The translations under genes and the position numbers were made by a program. The notes beneath the pieces are model-generated. The model had not been told where the DNA came from, did no database searches, and saw only the letters and a program-made list of their open reading frames with translations. Shown in pieces: positions 6,266-14,690 of a stretch of 54,256 bases of DNA. Source of the stretch: CALJIC01 sp039805565 (GTDB taxonomy: Bacteria; Chloroflexota; Chloroflexia; Chloroflexales; Roseiflexaceae); contig JBDLTZ010000340.1 of the NCBI GenBank assembly GCA_039805565.1, positions 1-54,256 on the forward strand, read 5' to 3'. Each line of letters begins with the position of its first letter. The first letter of the stretch is position 1.

Positions 6266-8976
6266 CGCTCCCCCGCCAGCTGCCGCACGTGCTCGGCGAG
6301 GCGCTGCCGATCGATCGGCTTGACCAGGAACACATCGGCGCCGGCCGCCAGGCAGCGCTCACGGTCCCCTGGCAGCACCAGCGCCGAGAGCGCCACCACA
6401 CGCGAGTCGGCGACCTCGGGGAGGGCGCGTAGCCGTCGCAGCAGCGCCACGTCGTCGTGCTCGGTCAGGTGCACATCGAGCACGATCACCGCCGGCTGCT
6501 CCGCGCGGGCGGCCGCAATGGCGCCGGCCACATCGTCGGCTGCGATGACGTGGAAGCCGGTACGGCGCAGCTCGTCCGCCACCCCCTGGCGCAGCGCGTC
6601 CTCCTCTTGCGCCAGCAGCACCGTCGCGTTCGCGCGCGCGCCCACGTCGGGCAACGGTGCGGATGACGCGGCGGGAGCCGTCACCCAGGGCAGCGCGACG
6701 GTGAAGCGACTCCCCTCGCCCGGGGCGCTCTTCAGGCTCACCTCCCCGCCGTGCAGCTCCACCAGCCGCTTCACCAGGGCCAGCCCTAGCCCGATCCCGC
6801 CGTGCTCCCGCGAGAGCTCGCCGTTCCCCTGCACGAACGGCCGGAAGAGCAGCGACTGCTTCTCGGCCGGGATGCCGATGCCGGTGTCCCACACGGTGAA
6901 GTGCACCAGCGCTCGCGCAGGGTCGCCGGTCACGTCCAGCCCGATCTGCCCCCCCTCAGGAGTGAACTTGACAGCGTTGGACAGCAGGTTGACGAGCACC
7001 TGCCGCAGGCGGCGCTCGTCGCCGGAGATCGAGGTGACCGACGGATCCAGCGTCAGGCTCACCTGCTGGCGCCGCGTCTCGGCGGCGGTCTGGACGAAGG
7101 CCAGGCTCACGCGGCAGAGGGTGTCGAGCGCCACAGGGCGCCGCTCGAGCGTGAGCATGGCGGCCTCGATCCGCGAGATGTCCAGCACATCGTCGATCAG
7201 CTCCAGCAGCTGCCGTCCGCTCTGGTCGATCGCTGCAGTCGCCTCGCGCTGCCGCGGGCTCAGCTCGCCGTAGACATCCTGGGCCAGCAGCTCGGCCCGC
7301 CCGAGGATCACGCCGAGCGGGGTGCGCAGCTCGTGACTGATCGCCGCCATGAACTCGTCCTTGAGGCGCGAGTCATGCTCGAGGGCGGCGTTGGAGCGGC
7401 GCAGCTCCTGGCTGGTCCGGCGCAGCTCCTCATCAGCTCGCTTGCGCGCGCTGATGTCGCGCGCGGTGCTCTGGTAATGGGTGGGGCGACCGTCCGGGCC
7501 CAGAATCGCTCGCGTGCGGGTCTCGAAGAAGATCGCGGAGCCGTCTTTCGCAATCAGCCGGCACTCAATGCTCACGTCGGTCTGGCCTCCGAGGAGCGCC
7601 TCGGCGTAGGTCTGGAGCGCGGGGGTGTCATCCGGGTGCACGAACTCGGGGATGGCCCGACCCAGGACTTCCTCGGGAGTGTAGCCGACCAGCTCAGCAG
7701 AGGAGGGCGACACGTAGAGCAGCCGGAGGTCGCGATCTTGCAGCGTTATCAGGTCACGCGAGCTGTCCGCGAGCAGGCGGAAAAGCTCTTCACTCCGCCG
7801 CAGCTCAGCGGTGCGCTCGGCCACCTGGCGCTCGAGATCAACCGTGGCCTCGCGGAGGGCGCGGCCGATCCGCCGCTCCTCGGTCACCTCGCGCACAAGA
7901 CACCCGACCTTCGCCACGCGTCCGTCCTGCAGCACGGGGTAGAACTCGGTCACCCAGACGCGCTGCTCGTCGAGCGGCGCCTCGGGCGGCTCGGCGTACT
8001 CGTGCCCGAGGACTGGCTGGCCCGTCTCGAGCACCTGGCGCAGCTGCGGCTCGAACAGCAGAGCCTCGTCGAGCAGCACCTCGCGTACCGTCCTCCCAAG
8101 GTGCGCCGTCGGCAGGAGGGCGTTGTACTCTGCCATCCGCCCATTCACCAGCTCGTAGCGCAGCTCTCGGTCGAGGAAAGCGACCCCGACCGGCGCATGC
8201 TGCACCAGCACATCGAGCTCGGCGCGCACCTGGGCGACCGCCGCCTCGGCGCCGGTGGTGATCAGGCGCAAGTGCTGATACTCGCGAGCCTGCGCCGACT
8301 TGAGGTCGTAGACCAGGCGCTCGTAGCTGAGCAGAATGAGCCCCGCCGCCATGAGCGGCAGCAGCAGTGTGGAAGCGATGTAGGTGAACGGCACGGGGGC
8401 TTCCACGATAAAGACATTGCTGACGTCGAGGCTGAGGCCGTACGCAGCAATGACGTTGACGATGCCTATGCTCAGGCTGAGGCCAAAGAGAGCCGCTACC
8501 ACGGCGGTGAACCGGTACGAGCTTCCGAGTCTGGCGCTCGGCGCCACGCGCAGCATCCAGGCCACCCGCAGCAGCAGCGCACTCTGGGGCACTGTAGCGA
8601 CAAGCACACGCGCTCCGTAGCTTGGCAGCACATAGGTGAAGAGCACCATGCACGCCGTGACACACACGACGCATGCGACCACGGCGCGGTCGTGGCGCAC
8701 AGAGGTGCGGCCGACAAAGTGGTAGGTCCCGTGGCTGATCAGGCCCACGGCGGCGACGAGCAGGGGATTGGCGACGACAATCGAGAGCGCGTCCGGGATT
8801 ACCCCCCGCAGGGCGATAAGTATATGGCCCGCCGCGCCGGACGCCGCCCCTAGGGCCCAGGGGCGCAGGCCCTTGTACTGCATGGTGAGCTGGGACTGAA
8901 GTCCAAACACTAGCGCAATCGCAGAGCAGATCGCGCTCAGGACGAAGAAGATTGTGCGCGTGTCGAGCATCACCAT
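6244..8976 (-). CDS. Hybrid histidine kinase: 7TM, PAS, PAS, HisKA, HATPase, REC
   Basis: 910 residues. Start ATG 8976 (MVMLDTR) has GGAG 6 bases upstream and begins directly with a membrane segment. Residues 1-230 hold about seven hydrophobic segments. Two PAS domains follow (roughly 255-375 and 400-520; the second has LLYVSPSSAELVGYTPEEVL). The HisKA H-box is FMAAISHELRTPLG, the N-box LLSNAVKFTPEGG, and the G-boxes DTGIGIP and GGIGLGLALVKRLVE. The C-terminal receiver has its phospho-acceptor Asp in VIVLDVHLTEHDD and Lys in FLVKPID. No cognate regulator adjoins. The last residues VLRLEA are encoded by the heptamer array. Confidence 0.9.
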   Translation of the reverse strand: MVMLDTRTIFFVLSAICSAIALVFGLQSQLTMQYKGLRPWALGAASGAAGHILIALRGVIPDALSIVVANPLLVAAVGLISHGTYHFVGRTSVRHDRAVVACVVCVTACMVLFTYVLPSYGARVLVATVPQSALLLRVAWMLRVAPSARLGSSYRFTAVVAALFGLSLSIGIVNVIAAYGLSLDVSNVFIVEAPVPFTYIASTLLLPLMAAGLILLSYERLVYDLKSAQAREYQHLRLITTGAEAAVAQVRAELDVLVQHAPVGVAFLDRELRYELVNGRMAEYNALLPTAHLGRTVREVLLDEALLFEPQLRQVLETGQPVLGHEYAEPPEAPLDEQRVWVTEFYPVLQDGRVAKVGCLVREVTEERRIGRALREATVDLERQVAERTAELRRSEELFRLLADSSRDLITLQDRDLRLLYVSPSSAELVGYTPEEVLGRAIPEFVHPDDTPALQTYAEALLGGQTDVSIECRLIAKDGSAIFFETRTRAILGPDGRPTHYQSTARDISARKRADEELRRTSQELRRSNAALEHDSRLKDEFMAAISHELRTPLGVILGRAELLAQDVYGELSPRQREATAAIDQSGRQLLELIDDVLDISRIEAAMLTLERRPVALDTLCRVSLAFVQTAAETRRQQVSLTLDPSVTSISGDERRLRQVLVNLLSNAVKFTPEGGQIGLDVTGDPARALVHFTVWDTGIGIPAEKQSLLFRPFVQGNGELSREHGGIGLGLALVKRLVELHGGEVSLKSAPGEGSRFTVALPWVTAPAASSAPLPDVGARANATVLLAQEEDALRQGVADELRRTGFHVIAADDVAGAIAAARAEQPAVIVLDVHLTEHDDVALLRRLRALPEVADSRVVALSALVLPGDRERCLAAGADVFLVKPIDRQRLAEHVRQLAGERVLRLEA

Positions 8977-9008
8977 ACGAGCTCCAGCACGTTTCTGTGC
9001 GAAATAAA

Positions 9009-9044
9009 ACGCCACCCCTCTCATTGTAGCAAGAGGGGTGGCGT
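9009..9044 (-). terminator. Rho-independent terminator of the VanW-domain gene
   Basis: ACGCCACCCCTCT (9009-9021) and AGAGGGGTGGCGT (9032-9044) form a perfect 13-bp stem with a 10-base loop. On the minus strand it is followed by TTTTATTTC. It separates the VanW gene (stop 9108) from the hybrid kinase start at 8976, so the kinase is transcribed separately. Confidence 0.8.
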
Positions 9045-9107
9045 GGCATTGAGCGGGATGCAGTGTGCTGGTGTGCTGCTTGCGTGCATCCTCAAAGCAG
9101 AGCAGGG

Positions 9108-10502
9108 CTAGGGCGTCTTCACCGTTGCCGCACGCATTATCTTCACGCCGGCCGGCGGCACAACGCCCGGCCCGTAGAGGTAGTAGTCGTCCCACGGCCG
9201 GTAGCGGGTGTTGTAGGTATCGCGCCGCAGCAGGCTGCCGTCGGGGAGTGTCACGGTGCGCACCAGCGTCACGTCCATGCCCGGCCGTCCGTGCACCAGC
9301 CGCCGGGTCTTGCCGGCGGGCAGCGTCGGGTCGAACTGCCACACCGCCTGCCCCGGCTGGACCACGTTACGTGTGTTCGGGCCGGTGTAGCTCACGGCGC
9401 GCCCGTCGCCAACCCCCCACAGCTCGAAGGTGACCGTCGAGGCCGCCAGATCGGTGTGGGCGGAGATGAACACCGGCGCGGCCGTGTCGTTGCGCCAGCG
9501 GAAATCAAGCGAGGGGGTGAACACCGTCGCGTCGAAGCCGAGGATATTCTCGTAGAAGTAGACCACATAGGTGTGGCCGCTACGGCGCGTCACCTCCAGG
9601 CCGGCGTTGGCCACCGCGCGGAACAGCGTAGTGGAGACCTGGCAGAGCCCGCCGCCAATCACCTTCTCCAGGCGCCCGCCGATGATCCCGTACCCCTCGA
9701 CAAACCCAGCCTCCTCGGAGAAGTCCCCGCCGGCCAGGAAGGAGTGCTCCTCACCCGGCTGGACCACCACGCCGTCGAACATCGCGGCAGCGCGCTCGAC
9801 GTTGATGCGGCGGTCGGCCGCCGAGGTGCGGAACGAGGTCGTGGCCTTGCCAAGCAGCGTCAGCGGGGCGGCGGGGGCGGCGCCCACCTGCGCTAGCGGC
9901 CTGCGGTCGAGCAGCTCACGCCCGAGGAGGCCCAGCTGGACCAGCGCGGAGCCATCGGGCGCCGTGTGAAGCTCGAAGCGTGCGCGCTCGAAGTACTGCA
10001 CGGTGCGCGGCACGCCGTCCGCACCGATCTCGGTCAGCTCCTCAGAGATCGGGTAGCCGAAGAAGCGCAGACCGCCCTGCCGACGCCAGTGCTCCGCGAA
10101 GGCGCCACCAAGGGTGTGCCCGCTCTGGGGGAAGTACTGACTGCCGCTGCCGGGGTCCGCGCCGAGCCACTGGAATGCCGGCTCAGTGCGCCCGACAGTG
10201 AGCTCGGCGCCGAGACGAGTGAGCGCCACGGCGCCGCCTCGGTGCAGCTCAAAGCGGGCTCGCTCGAAGTACTGCACCCGCAGGCCGTCCTCGACGATCG
10301 GCTCGGTGAGCGGGAGGCCGAACGCCGCGAGGCCGCCGTTCGCCTCGTAGAAGCGGCGGAAACCAAACCCGAGGTTGTGGCCGGTCTCGGCCACGTAAGT
10401 GAAGCTGGCGGGGGCCGCGTCCGCGGCGCGGGCGGGGGCTGCGGGCCAGAGAGCGCTCGCCACGAGCGCGAGCGTCAGGGCGAGGAGCGCGTGCCGGGGC
10501 AT
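9108..10502 (-). CDS. Secreted VanW-domain protein with two YFERARFE repeats
   Basis: 464 residues. Start ATG 10502 has GGAGG 5 bases upstream and opens a Sec signal peptide (MPRHALLALTLALVASALWP, likely cleaved after ARA). Two copies of an approximately 80-residue module follow; each contains a Gly-rich (G)GL..FG(L/Y)P step and ends in VQYFERARFELH. From about residue 230 comes a VanW domain, including RINVERAAAMFDGVVVQPGE and GGGLCQVSTTLFRAVANAG. VanW domains are linked to cell-surface functions and glycopeptide-resistance clusters, but the activity is unsettled. No other van genes lie nearby. The promoter has an extended -10 box at 10543-10551. Confidence 0.85.
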   Translation of the reverse strand: MPRHALLALTLALVASALWPAAPARAADAAPASFTYVAETGHNLGFGFRRFYEANGGLAAFGLPLTEPIVEDGLRVQYFERARFELHRGGAVALTRLGAELTVGRTEPAFQWLGADPGSGSQYFPQSGHTLGGAFAEHWRRQGGLRFFGYPISEELTEIGADGVPRTVQYFERARFELHTAPDGSALVQLGLLGRELLDRRPLAQVGAAPAAPLTLLGKATTSFRTSAADRRINVERAAAMFDGVVVQPGEEHSFLAGGDFSEEAGFVEGYGIIGGRLEKVIGGGLCQVSTTLFRAVANAGLEVTRRSGHTYVVYFYENILGFDATVFTPSLDFRWRNDTAAPVFISAHTDLAASTVTFELWGVGDGRAVSYTGPNTRNVVQPGQAVWQFDPTLPAGKTRRLVHGRPGMDVTLVRTVTLPDGSLLRRDTYNTRYRPWDDYYLYGPGVVPPAGVKIMRAATVKTP

Positions 10503-10542
10503 CTTACCTCCGAAGGCCGAGTGTCGAAAAGATGTCTCAGTG

Positions 10543-10551
10543 AGTATAGCA
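10543..10551 (-). promoter_or_regulatory. Extended -10 promoter element TGCTATACT (VanW gene)
   Basis: The minus strand reads TGCTATACT at 10551-10543, a TGn-extended -10 hexamer, about 41 bases before the VanW-gene ATG. No good -35 is seen, as is usual for extended -10 promoters. The same nonamer occurs before tRNA-His, the GGDEF gene and the S41 protease gene. Confidence 0.6.
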
Positions 10552-10636
10552 TAGTGTTTGTGACCGGGTGCAGCGCGGTGCGGAGCGCACACACCGCATT
10601 GTCCTGCATCTGTCCTCGCAAGGTGCGGCGGGGACC

Positions 10637-11158
10637 TCAGCCGCCATCCAGGTCGGGCGGCGCCGCACCGTCGAGCTCTTCGAGCCCTACCGCCATCAGA
10701 TAGCCACGAGCCCGCTCGGTGCGCGGGTACTGGTTCACCAGCCGCCAGAAGCGCGGCCCGTGGTTGGCCTCCAGCAGGTGCGCCAGCTCGTGCATCACCA
10801 CATACTCCTGCACGAACTGTGGCATCATCGCCAGCCGGTACGAGATGCGGATGGTCCGCAGGCTCGGCGTGCAGCTGCCGAAGCGCTTATCCTGGTCGGC
10901 AGACCAGCTGATCGATTCCCAGCGCAGAGCGCCGCGGAAGTACTGCCTGTTCAGCCGCTCGGCCATGCGCTGTAAGTCAGCGTCGTCCAGACGGGCGCGC
11001 TCGGCCCGCTTCTCGAGCCGCGCCCGCAGCTGCGCCACGACGGGCTCGAGCTCGGCGTCGCTCATGTGCGCGGGGGCGGCCACCTCGAGCACGCCGCCCA
11101 CCATCCGCGCGCTGACGGTCTTGCGGCGCTTATCGCTGCGCGTGATCTTGATCTCCAT
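10637..11158 (-). CDS. YgjP-type (DUF45, SprT-like) metallopeptidase-fold protein
   Basis: 173 residues. The zinc-site motif is HELAHLLEANHGPRFW (HExxH plus a downstream His), preceded by PQFVQEYVVM, the usual arrangement of the YgjP-like metal-dependent hydrolase family. The N-terminal half carries the family pattern KRRKTVSARMV and a strand-rich region. Start ATG 11158 is preferred because the family usually starts with a short strand such as EIKITRSDK; an in-frame start 12 codons earlier cannot be excluded. Many bacteria carry this family, some next to restriction systems, but no restriction genes are present here. The substrate is unknown. Confidence 0.85.
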   Translation of the reverse strand: MEIKITRSDKRRKTVSARMVGGVLEVAAPAHMSDAELEPVVAQLRARLEKRAERARLDDADLQRMAERLNRQYFRGALRWESISWSADQDKRFGSCTPSLRTIRISYRLAMMPQFVQEYVVMHELAHLLEANHGPRFWRLVNQYPRTERARGYLMAVGLEELDGAAPPDLDGG

Positions 11159-11269
11159 CTCCACCCTGCTTCTCACCGTGGTACATGCTTGCAAGCGCGG
11201 CCTGCGAAGGAAGGCAAGGCTCTTCAGCGCGAGCGGCCCTCCCTGGGCTCCCTGCTACTGCACAGCCTG

Positions 11270-12214
11270 CTAGGAGCTATATAGCCCCCGCGCCCGATCC
11301 AGCGCGGCGTTGACGAGCTGCTGCGAGAGGTTCAGGCTCTGCGCTATCCGCCGGATCTCGGCCGTCTCTTCGGCGGACACCGCGCCGTCGGCGCGCGCCA
11401 CGGCAAACAGCACGTCCAGGAAGCGCGTGCGCTCGGCGTCGTCGGTGGCCTCGAAGAACGAGCGCGTCAGCCGGAAGTAGTCCAGGCCGGCGGCCACGGC
11501 CGACACAGCGGCATCGGCCACCGCCGCCGAGGCCTCGGCGGTGATCCCCCACGCGCCGCGCAGCGCCTCCTCGATCGCGCCGCTCTCGGTGTCGGTCACG
11601 GCGCTGTCCACGCTGGCCACACGCGCCATCAGACCGCCCGCCAGACTGAGCTTGCGCAGCGCGTCGTCCGAGAGCTCGGGCCCGAGCGCGCCCGGGGGCA
11701 GGCGGCGGCGCACCTGGAAGTACACCCGGTTCTTGACGAAGTCGTCCAGCTCGGCATCGCGGTTTGGGGCGTCAGCCACCGCTGCGGCGTGCCGGCGCAC
11801 CGGCCCGCGCACCATGCGGGCGATCCTCGCCACCAGACCCAGGTCCACCGCCTCAAGCGCCGACCGAATCTCGGCCAGCACCGCGCGCTCCTCGTCTGAG
11901 ACGGCGCCGTCCGCGCGGGCCAGCGCGTCAAGTACCTCGAGCGCCAGCGCCCGGTCCGCCGGGGAGCGCAGGGCGTCCTGCAGCTGCGCCACCAGCCGCG
12001 CACGCTCGGGAGCGTCCACCGGCGCATGCATGTAGATCTCGAGCGCCTGCCAGTCCTTCGCCGGCAGCTCGACGCCACGCGCCGGCCCGACGTGCGGCAG
12101 CTGGAAGAGGAGGTCCTTCAGGCTGTCGATCTCCTCCGATGTGAGCTTGCCGTCGGCCCACGCGGCTGCCACCACCACGCGCGCCAGCGCCAGGATGACG
12201 TTTCGGTCAGACAT
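11270..12214 (-). CDS. Protein with two TerB-like (tellurite resistance) domains
   Basis: 314 residues. Start ATG 12214 has AAGGAG 9 bases upstream. The pattern AWADGKLTSEEIDSLKDLL near the N-terminus and its relatives ADGAVSDEERAVLAEIRSAL and ARADGAVSAEETAEIRRIAQ form acidic EF-hand-like helical repeats typical of TerB/DjlA-N domains. At least three such segments are present. TerB domains are thought to bind metal and act in membrane-associated stress complexes. No ter gene partners are nearby, so the role here is open. Confidence 0.75.
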   Translation of the reverse strand: MSDRNVILALARVVVAAAWADGKLTSEEIDSLKDLLFQLPHVGPARGVELPAKDWQALEIYMHAPVDAPERARLVAQLQDALRSPADRALALEVLDALARADGAVSDEERAVLAEIRSALEAVDLGLVARIARMVRGPVRRHAAAVADAPNRDAELDDFVKNRVYFQVRRRLPPGALGPELSDDALRKLSLAGGLMARVASVDSAVTDTESGAIEEALRGAWGITAEASAAVADAAVSAVAAGLDYFRLTRSFFEATDDAERTRFLDVLFAVARADGAVSAEETAEIRRIAQSLNLSQQLVNAALDRARGLYSS

Positions 12215-12232
12215 CGCCGCTCGCTCCTTGGG

Positions 12233-12314
12233 TGAGTGCGGAGTCCGAGTCTTGAGTCGTGAGTCTTGAGCCGTGAGCCGTGAGCCGTGAGCCGTGAGCC
12301 GTGAGCCGTGAGTG
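12233..12314. repeat. Heptamer repeat array B (GTGAGCC units)
   Basis: About eleven consecutive 7-base units, the last seven being near-perfect GTGAGCC, preceded by variants GTCTTGA and GTGAGTC. The array lies immediately upstream of the TerB-like gene, whose start is 19 bases away. Its plus strand has TGA at 7-base steps. The rest of the 361-base gap to 12575 holds the inverted repeat at 12335-12393 and array H. Confidence 0.85.
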
Positions 12315-12334
12315 GTTTGTCCAGTAAGAACCGT

Positions 12335-12393
12335 GTCACTCTGAGCATAGCGAAGGTTCTGAGCCAGAGATTCTTCGCTGTGCTCAGCATGAC
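12335..12393. repeat. Inverted repeat of the GTCAnnCTGAGC...GCGAAG type
   Basis: Left arm 12335-12355 and right arm 12373-12393 are 21-base inverted copies with three mismatches: GTCA..CTGAGCA.AGCGAAG against its complement. The core TCTGAGC(n)AGCGAAG and its flanking GATTCTTCGCTG resemble a widespread intergenic palindrome seen in many Chloroflexota, cyanobacterial and Bacteroidota genomes (from memory). It is probably a non-autonomous dispersed repeat. Confidence 0.7.
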
Positions 12394-12495
12394 CAGAGAC
12401 GTGGTGGATGCACCACGTGCGCCTTCTGTTACTGAGGAAGAACACCTACTATCTATTGTACCATCACGCGCTCACGTACACTGGCAGACAAGAAA

Positions 12496-12590
12496 GGCCA
12501 GCGTTCAGCGTTCATCGTCCAGCGTTCAGCGCCCTCGCCGCTCTCGGCGGTTCAGCGCTCTCGGTGATCAGCGTTTCAGCGCTCCTCTGC
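12496..12590. repeat. Heptamer repeat array H (GTTCAGC units)
   Basis: Degenerate units of GTTCAGC (with variants GTTCATC, GTCCAGC, GATCAGC) are spread over this stretch. On the minus strand they read GCTGAAC. The stop codon of the hydrolase remnant (12578-12576) lies in GCGCTGAAACGC at the array's right edge. Confidence 0.65.
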
Positions 12591-13097
12591 GCCCCTCAAG
12601 AACTCCAGCGCCGGCCGGTTGAACTCGTGCGGGCGGTCCCACATGGGGTTGTGGCCCGCACTCGCGATTACCTCCAGGCGCGAGCCGGGCAGCACACGGT
12701 GGAGCTGCTCGCCGATCGACGGCCGCACCAGCCGGTCGTGCTCGCCCCACACGATCAGTGTCGGAGCACGGATGTCCGTGGGCCGGGCGCTGATATCAGT
12801 GGTCAGGAGTTGGAGCGCGGCCCCCGCGATCGTCAGCAGCCCCGCCTGGTAGGCATCGGCCGCCAGCACCGGCAGGAAGCTCGGCGCGCAGAAGCGCAGC
12901 GCCCCAGCGAGCCCCACAGCGTGGCCGAAGTAGCCCCGCCCCAGAGGCAGCGCCGCCGCGTCCACCAGCACCAGCCGCTCCACAAGCTCCGGCCGCGTGG
13001 CCGCCAGGTCGGCCGCGATAAAGCCCCCCTCGGCCGCGATAAAGCCCCCCATCGAGTGTCCGATCAGACACGCTGCTGCGTGCCCGAGCGCTGCGTG
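12576..13097 (-). pseudogene. 5'-truncated alpha/beta-hydrolase
   Basis: On the minus strand an uninterrupted frame runs from just after a TAG at 13100-13098 to a TGA at 12576. It encodes CLIGHSMGG (nucleophile elbow), LIVWGEHDRLV (acid Asp) and SAGHNP (catalytic His), so the whole C-terminal two-thirds of an alpha/beta-hydrolase is intact. The N-terminal 80-100 residues with the oxyanion HG motif are missing, and there is no start codon with a ribosome site before GHSMGG. A perfect 21-base tandem duplication (13011-13052) inserts an extra GGFIAAE heptapeptide right after the nucleophile Ser, which would probably disturb the active site. Confidence 0.65.
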
Positions 13098-13145
13098 CTA
13101 CAATCTTCAGCGGGCCGGCCGGAACCGCGAGCGAGGGAGGTCGCC

Positions 13146-13790
13146 ATGGAGATGTCGGAACTGATCGAGCAGACGGGTGTCGGACACCACGCGCCCACCG
13201 CGCCAATCGAGCCGGCGACGCTGGAGCTGCGGGCGAGAGCGGTCGCGATGGAGACGTCGAAGCTGATCGACCAGCTGGGTGTCGGCCACCGCGCGCCCGC
13301 CGCGTACCGAGCCCTCTTCGCCATGGGCTTCGCGGCCGTGCCTGCGGCGCTGGAAGGGCTGCGCCACGAGGATGCGTCCATCCGATACCACTGCTGCGCC
13401 TTGCTGGACCACTTCCTCGTGCCCGAGGCGCTCCCCGGCCTGATCGCGGTGCTGCGCGACCCGGACCCGCGCGTCCGGCAGATGGCGCTGCACACGCTCG
13501 CCTGCGACCGCTGCAAGGAGGGGGCCTGCCGACCGCGCGAGGCCGACGTGCTGCCCGAGGCGCTTCGGGCCCTGAGCGACGACGAGGACCCCCACGTGCG
13601 CGCGATGGCGATCGAGGTCGTGGGCCAATACGTGCACACCAACCCCGACGCCGAGCGCGCGTTGGTGGCGGCGAACAGCGGTGACCCAAGCCCGGCAGTT
13701 CGCAAGAAGGCTGGCTGGTACATCCCCGGCGGCCCTATCCACGCACACACCGCCCCGCGCGCCGCCCGCAAGGCCCGCCGGAGGGCGTGA
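13146..13790 (+). CDS. HEAT-repeat (PBS-lyase-like) protein with duplicated N-terminus
   Basis: 214 residues. The region from about residue 55 onward consists of HEAT-like helical repeats (AAVPAALEGLRHEDASIRYH, LIAVLRDPDPRVRQMALHTL, ALRALSDDEDPHVRAMAIEV), a scaffold for protein contacts. Start ATG 13146 has GGGAGG 6 bases upstream. The first 17 codons and the ribosome-binding region are repeated about 105 bases downstream: MSELIEQTGVGHHAP versus TSKLIDQLGVGHRAP, with matching DNA around each ATG. Either ATG could be used, but only the first keeps a good Shine-Dalgarno. A C-terminal tail RAARKARRRA is very basic. Confidence 0.75.
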   Translation: MEMSELIEQTGVGHHAPTAPIEPATLELRARAVAMETSKLIDQLGVGHRAPAAYRALFAMGFAAVPAALEGLRHEDASIRYHCCALLDHFLVPEALPGLIAVLRDPDPRVRQMALHTLACDRCKEGACRPREADVLPEALRALSDDEDPHVRAMAIEVVGQYVHTNPDAERALVAANSGDPSPAVRKKAGWYIPGGPIHAHTAPRAARKARRRA

Positions 13791-14098
13791 TTCCCTCTGT
13801 GGCTGCCGTGTTCCGGCTCGGCCACGGAGGCAGGGGGGCGCCGCGGCAGAGCGCCCCTCTGCCTCTGATCGTACCACCGCTCGAAAGATCTCACGAGCAG
13901 TAGATGGAGTGCGACCCATGCGTCAGAGGGCGCCCCTGTGCCGGGCGGCTCGCCGCCTGAAGTGACCGAGGCAATGCACCGCCGCCACCGTGCGGTCGCT
14001 GTATCGCCCTCCGCACTGGCCGCGGTCGTCCGCCGCACGACGGGGCAGGAAACCGGGGCAATCGTGCGGGCTGTGGGCCATCGGGCAGTCGCAGGCGT
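13791..14098. other. Gap without a confident gene
   Basis: 308 bases between the HEAT-repeat gene and the phosphotransferase remnant. I see no open frame with a ribosome site and family resemblance. It may contain decayed upstream parts of the phosphotransferase gene, since the remnant at 14099 lacks its first two-thirds, but no recognisable kinase N-lobe motif is readable in any frame. Confidence 0.5.
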
Positions 14099-14473
14099 GT
14101 GGGCGCACCTGTGCCCAACGTCCTCCCTGATCACCTGTTCGTTGGCGATGATCTGCGGCTGTGTGGGGTGATCGACTTCGGCGACTTCCAGGACGGTGCG
14201 CGGATCGGCGGCCCGGTGTACCTCCGGATGAGCGCCCCCGAGGTCGAGCCAGGCTGGCCGCGCGCAGGCTATGGCGACCAGGAGCCCTTCGACGATCGCC
14301 TGGGGCTGCGACTGCTGCTGGCCGGCGCTGAGCACCAGGTCGGCTACCTGGCGCACTCCCTCCGCAAGGGAAATACCGAGGAGGCAGCCGTGGTGGCACG
14401 GTCGCTGCGCGAGACGCGGGGGAGTGGCGCTGATGGCGAGAGGAACAGGACAGGACGGCCTTCAGCTCACTGA
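14099..14473 (+). pseudogene. C-terminal remnant of an aminoglycoside phosphotransferase-like gene
   Basis: The frame encodes DHLFVGDDLRLCGVIDFGDF and GYGDQEPFDDRLGLRLLLAG, which match the end of the catalytic domain and C-lobe of APH/choline-kinase-like enzymes (HGDxxxxN...IDFxD). The metal-binding Asp in IDFGDF is present, but the catalytic loop that should read HGD is replaced by NVL at the expected distance. The whole N-lobe with the ATP-binding Lys is absent. It is best read as decayed. Confidence 0.55.
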
Positions 14474-14489
14474 GAAGCAGGGCTTCTCA
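14471..14489. repeat. Hairpin TGAGAAGC-agg-GCTTCTCA
   Basis: A perfect 8-bp stem with a 3-base loop, located right at the stop of the phosphotransferase remnant. It is about 200 bases downstream of the ubiquitin-like gene on the minus strand. No T-run follows on either strand, so it would be a weak terminator at best. The sequence between it and the ubiquitin-like gene (14490-14690) holds no gene I can support. Confidence 0.35.
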
Positions 14490-14690
14490 GAAAGCACTCG
14501 AACCATCGTAGGGACAGCCCCACATCCCGTCGGTGAATATGTGGCCCGTGCCGCTTCGAGCAATGACCTCGAGAGCGGCACGAGCTAGCGGCGTAGATCG
14601 GCGCGAGTGGCTCTGCGAGCCGCCGCACGCATCGGTCGGGAGATCTGCGAGGCTGTAGAAGCGGTTGTCGGCACGACTGCGCGGGCTCGT

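Noticed and set aside
9108..10502. Vancomycin-resistance cluster
   Set aside because: Only a VanW domain occurs. No vanH, vanA-type ligase, vanX or vanRS is present, and VanW domains are common outside resistance clusters.
12408..13145. Long upstream extension of the HEAT-repeat reading frame
   Set aside because: The extension crosses heptamer array H and the opposite-strand hydrolase remnant, has an Arg/Pro/His-rich shadow composition and no ribosome site. ATG 13146 has a good one.
13064..14356. 430-codon open frame on the minus strand opposite the HEAT gene
   Set aside because: It is antisense to a gene with recognisable repeats, rich in Arg/Ala/Ser, and lacks any family motif; typical of high-GC opposite-strand frames.
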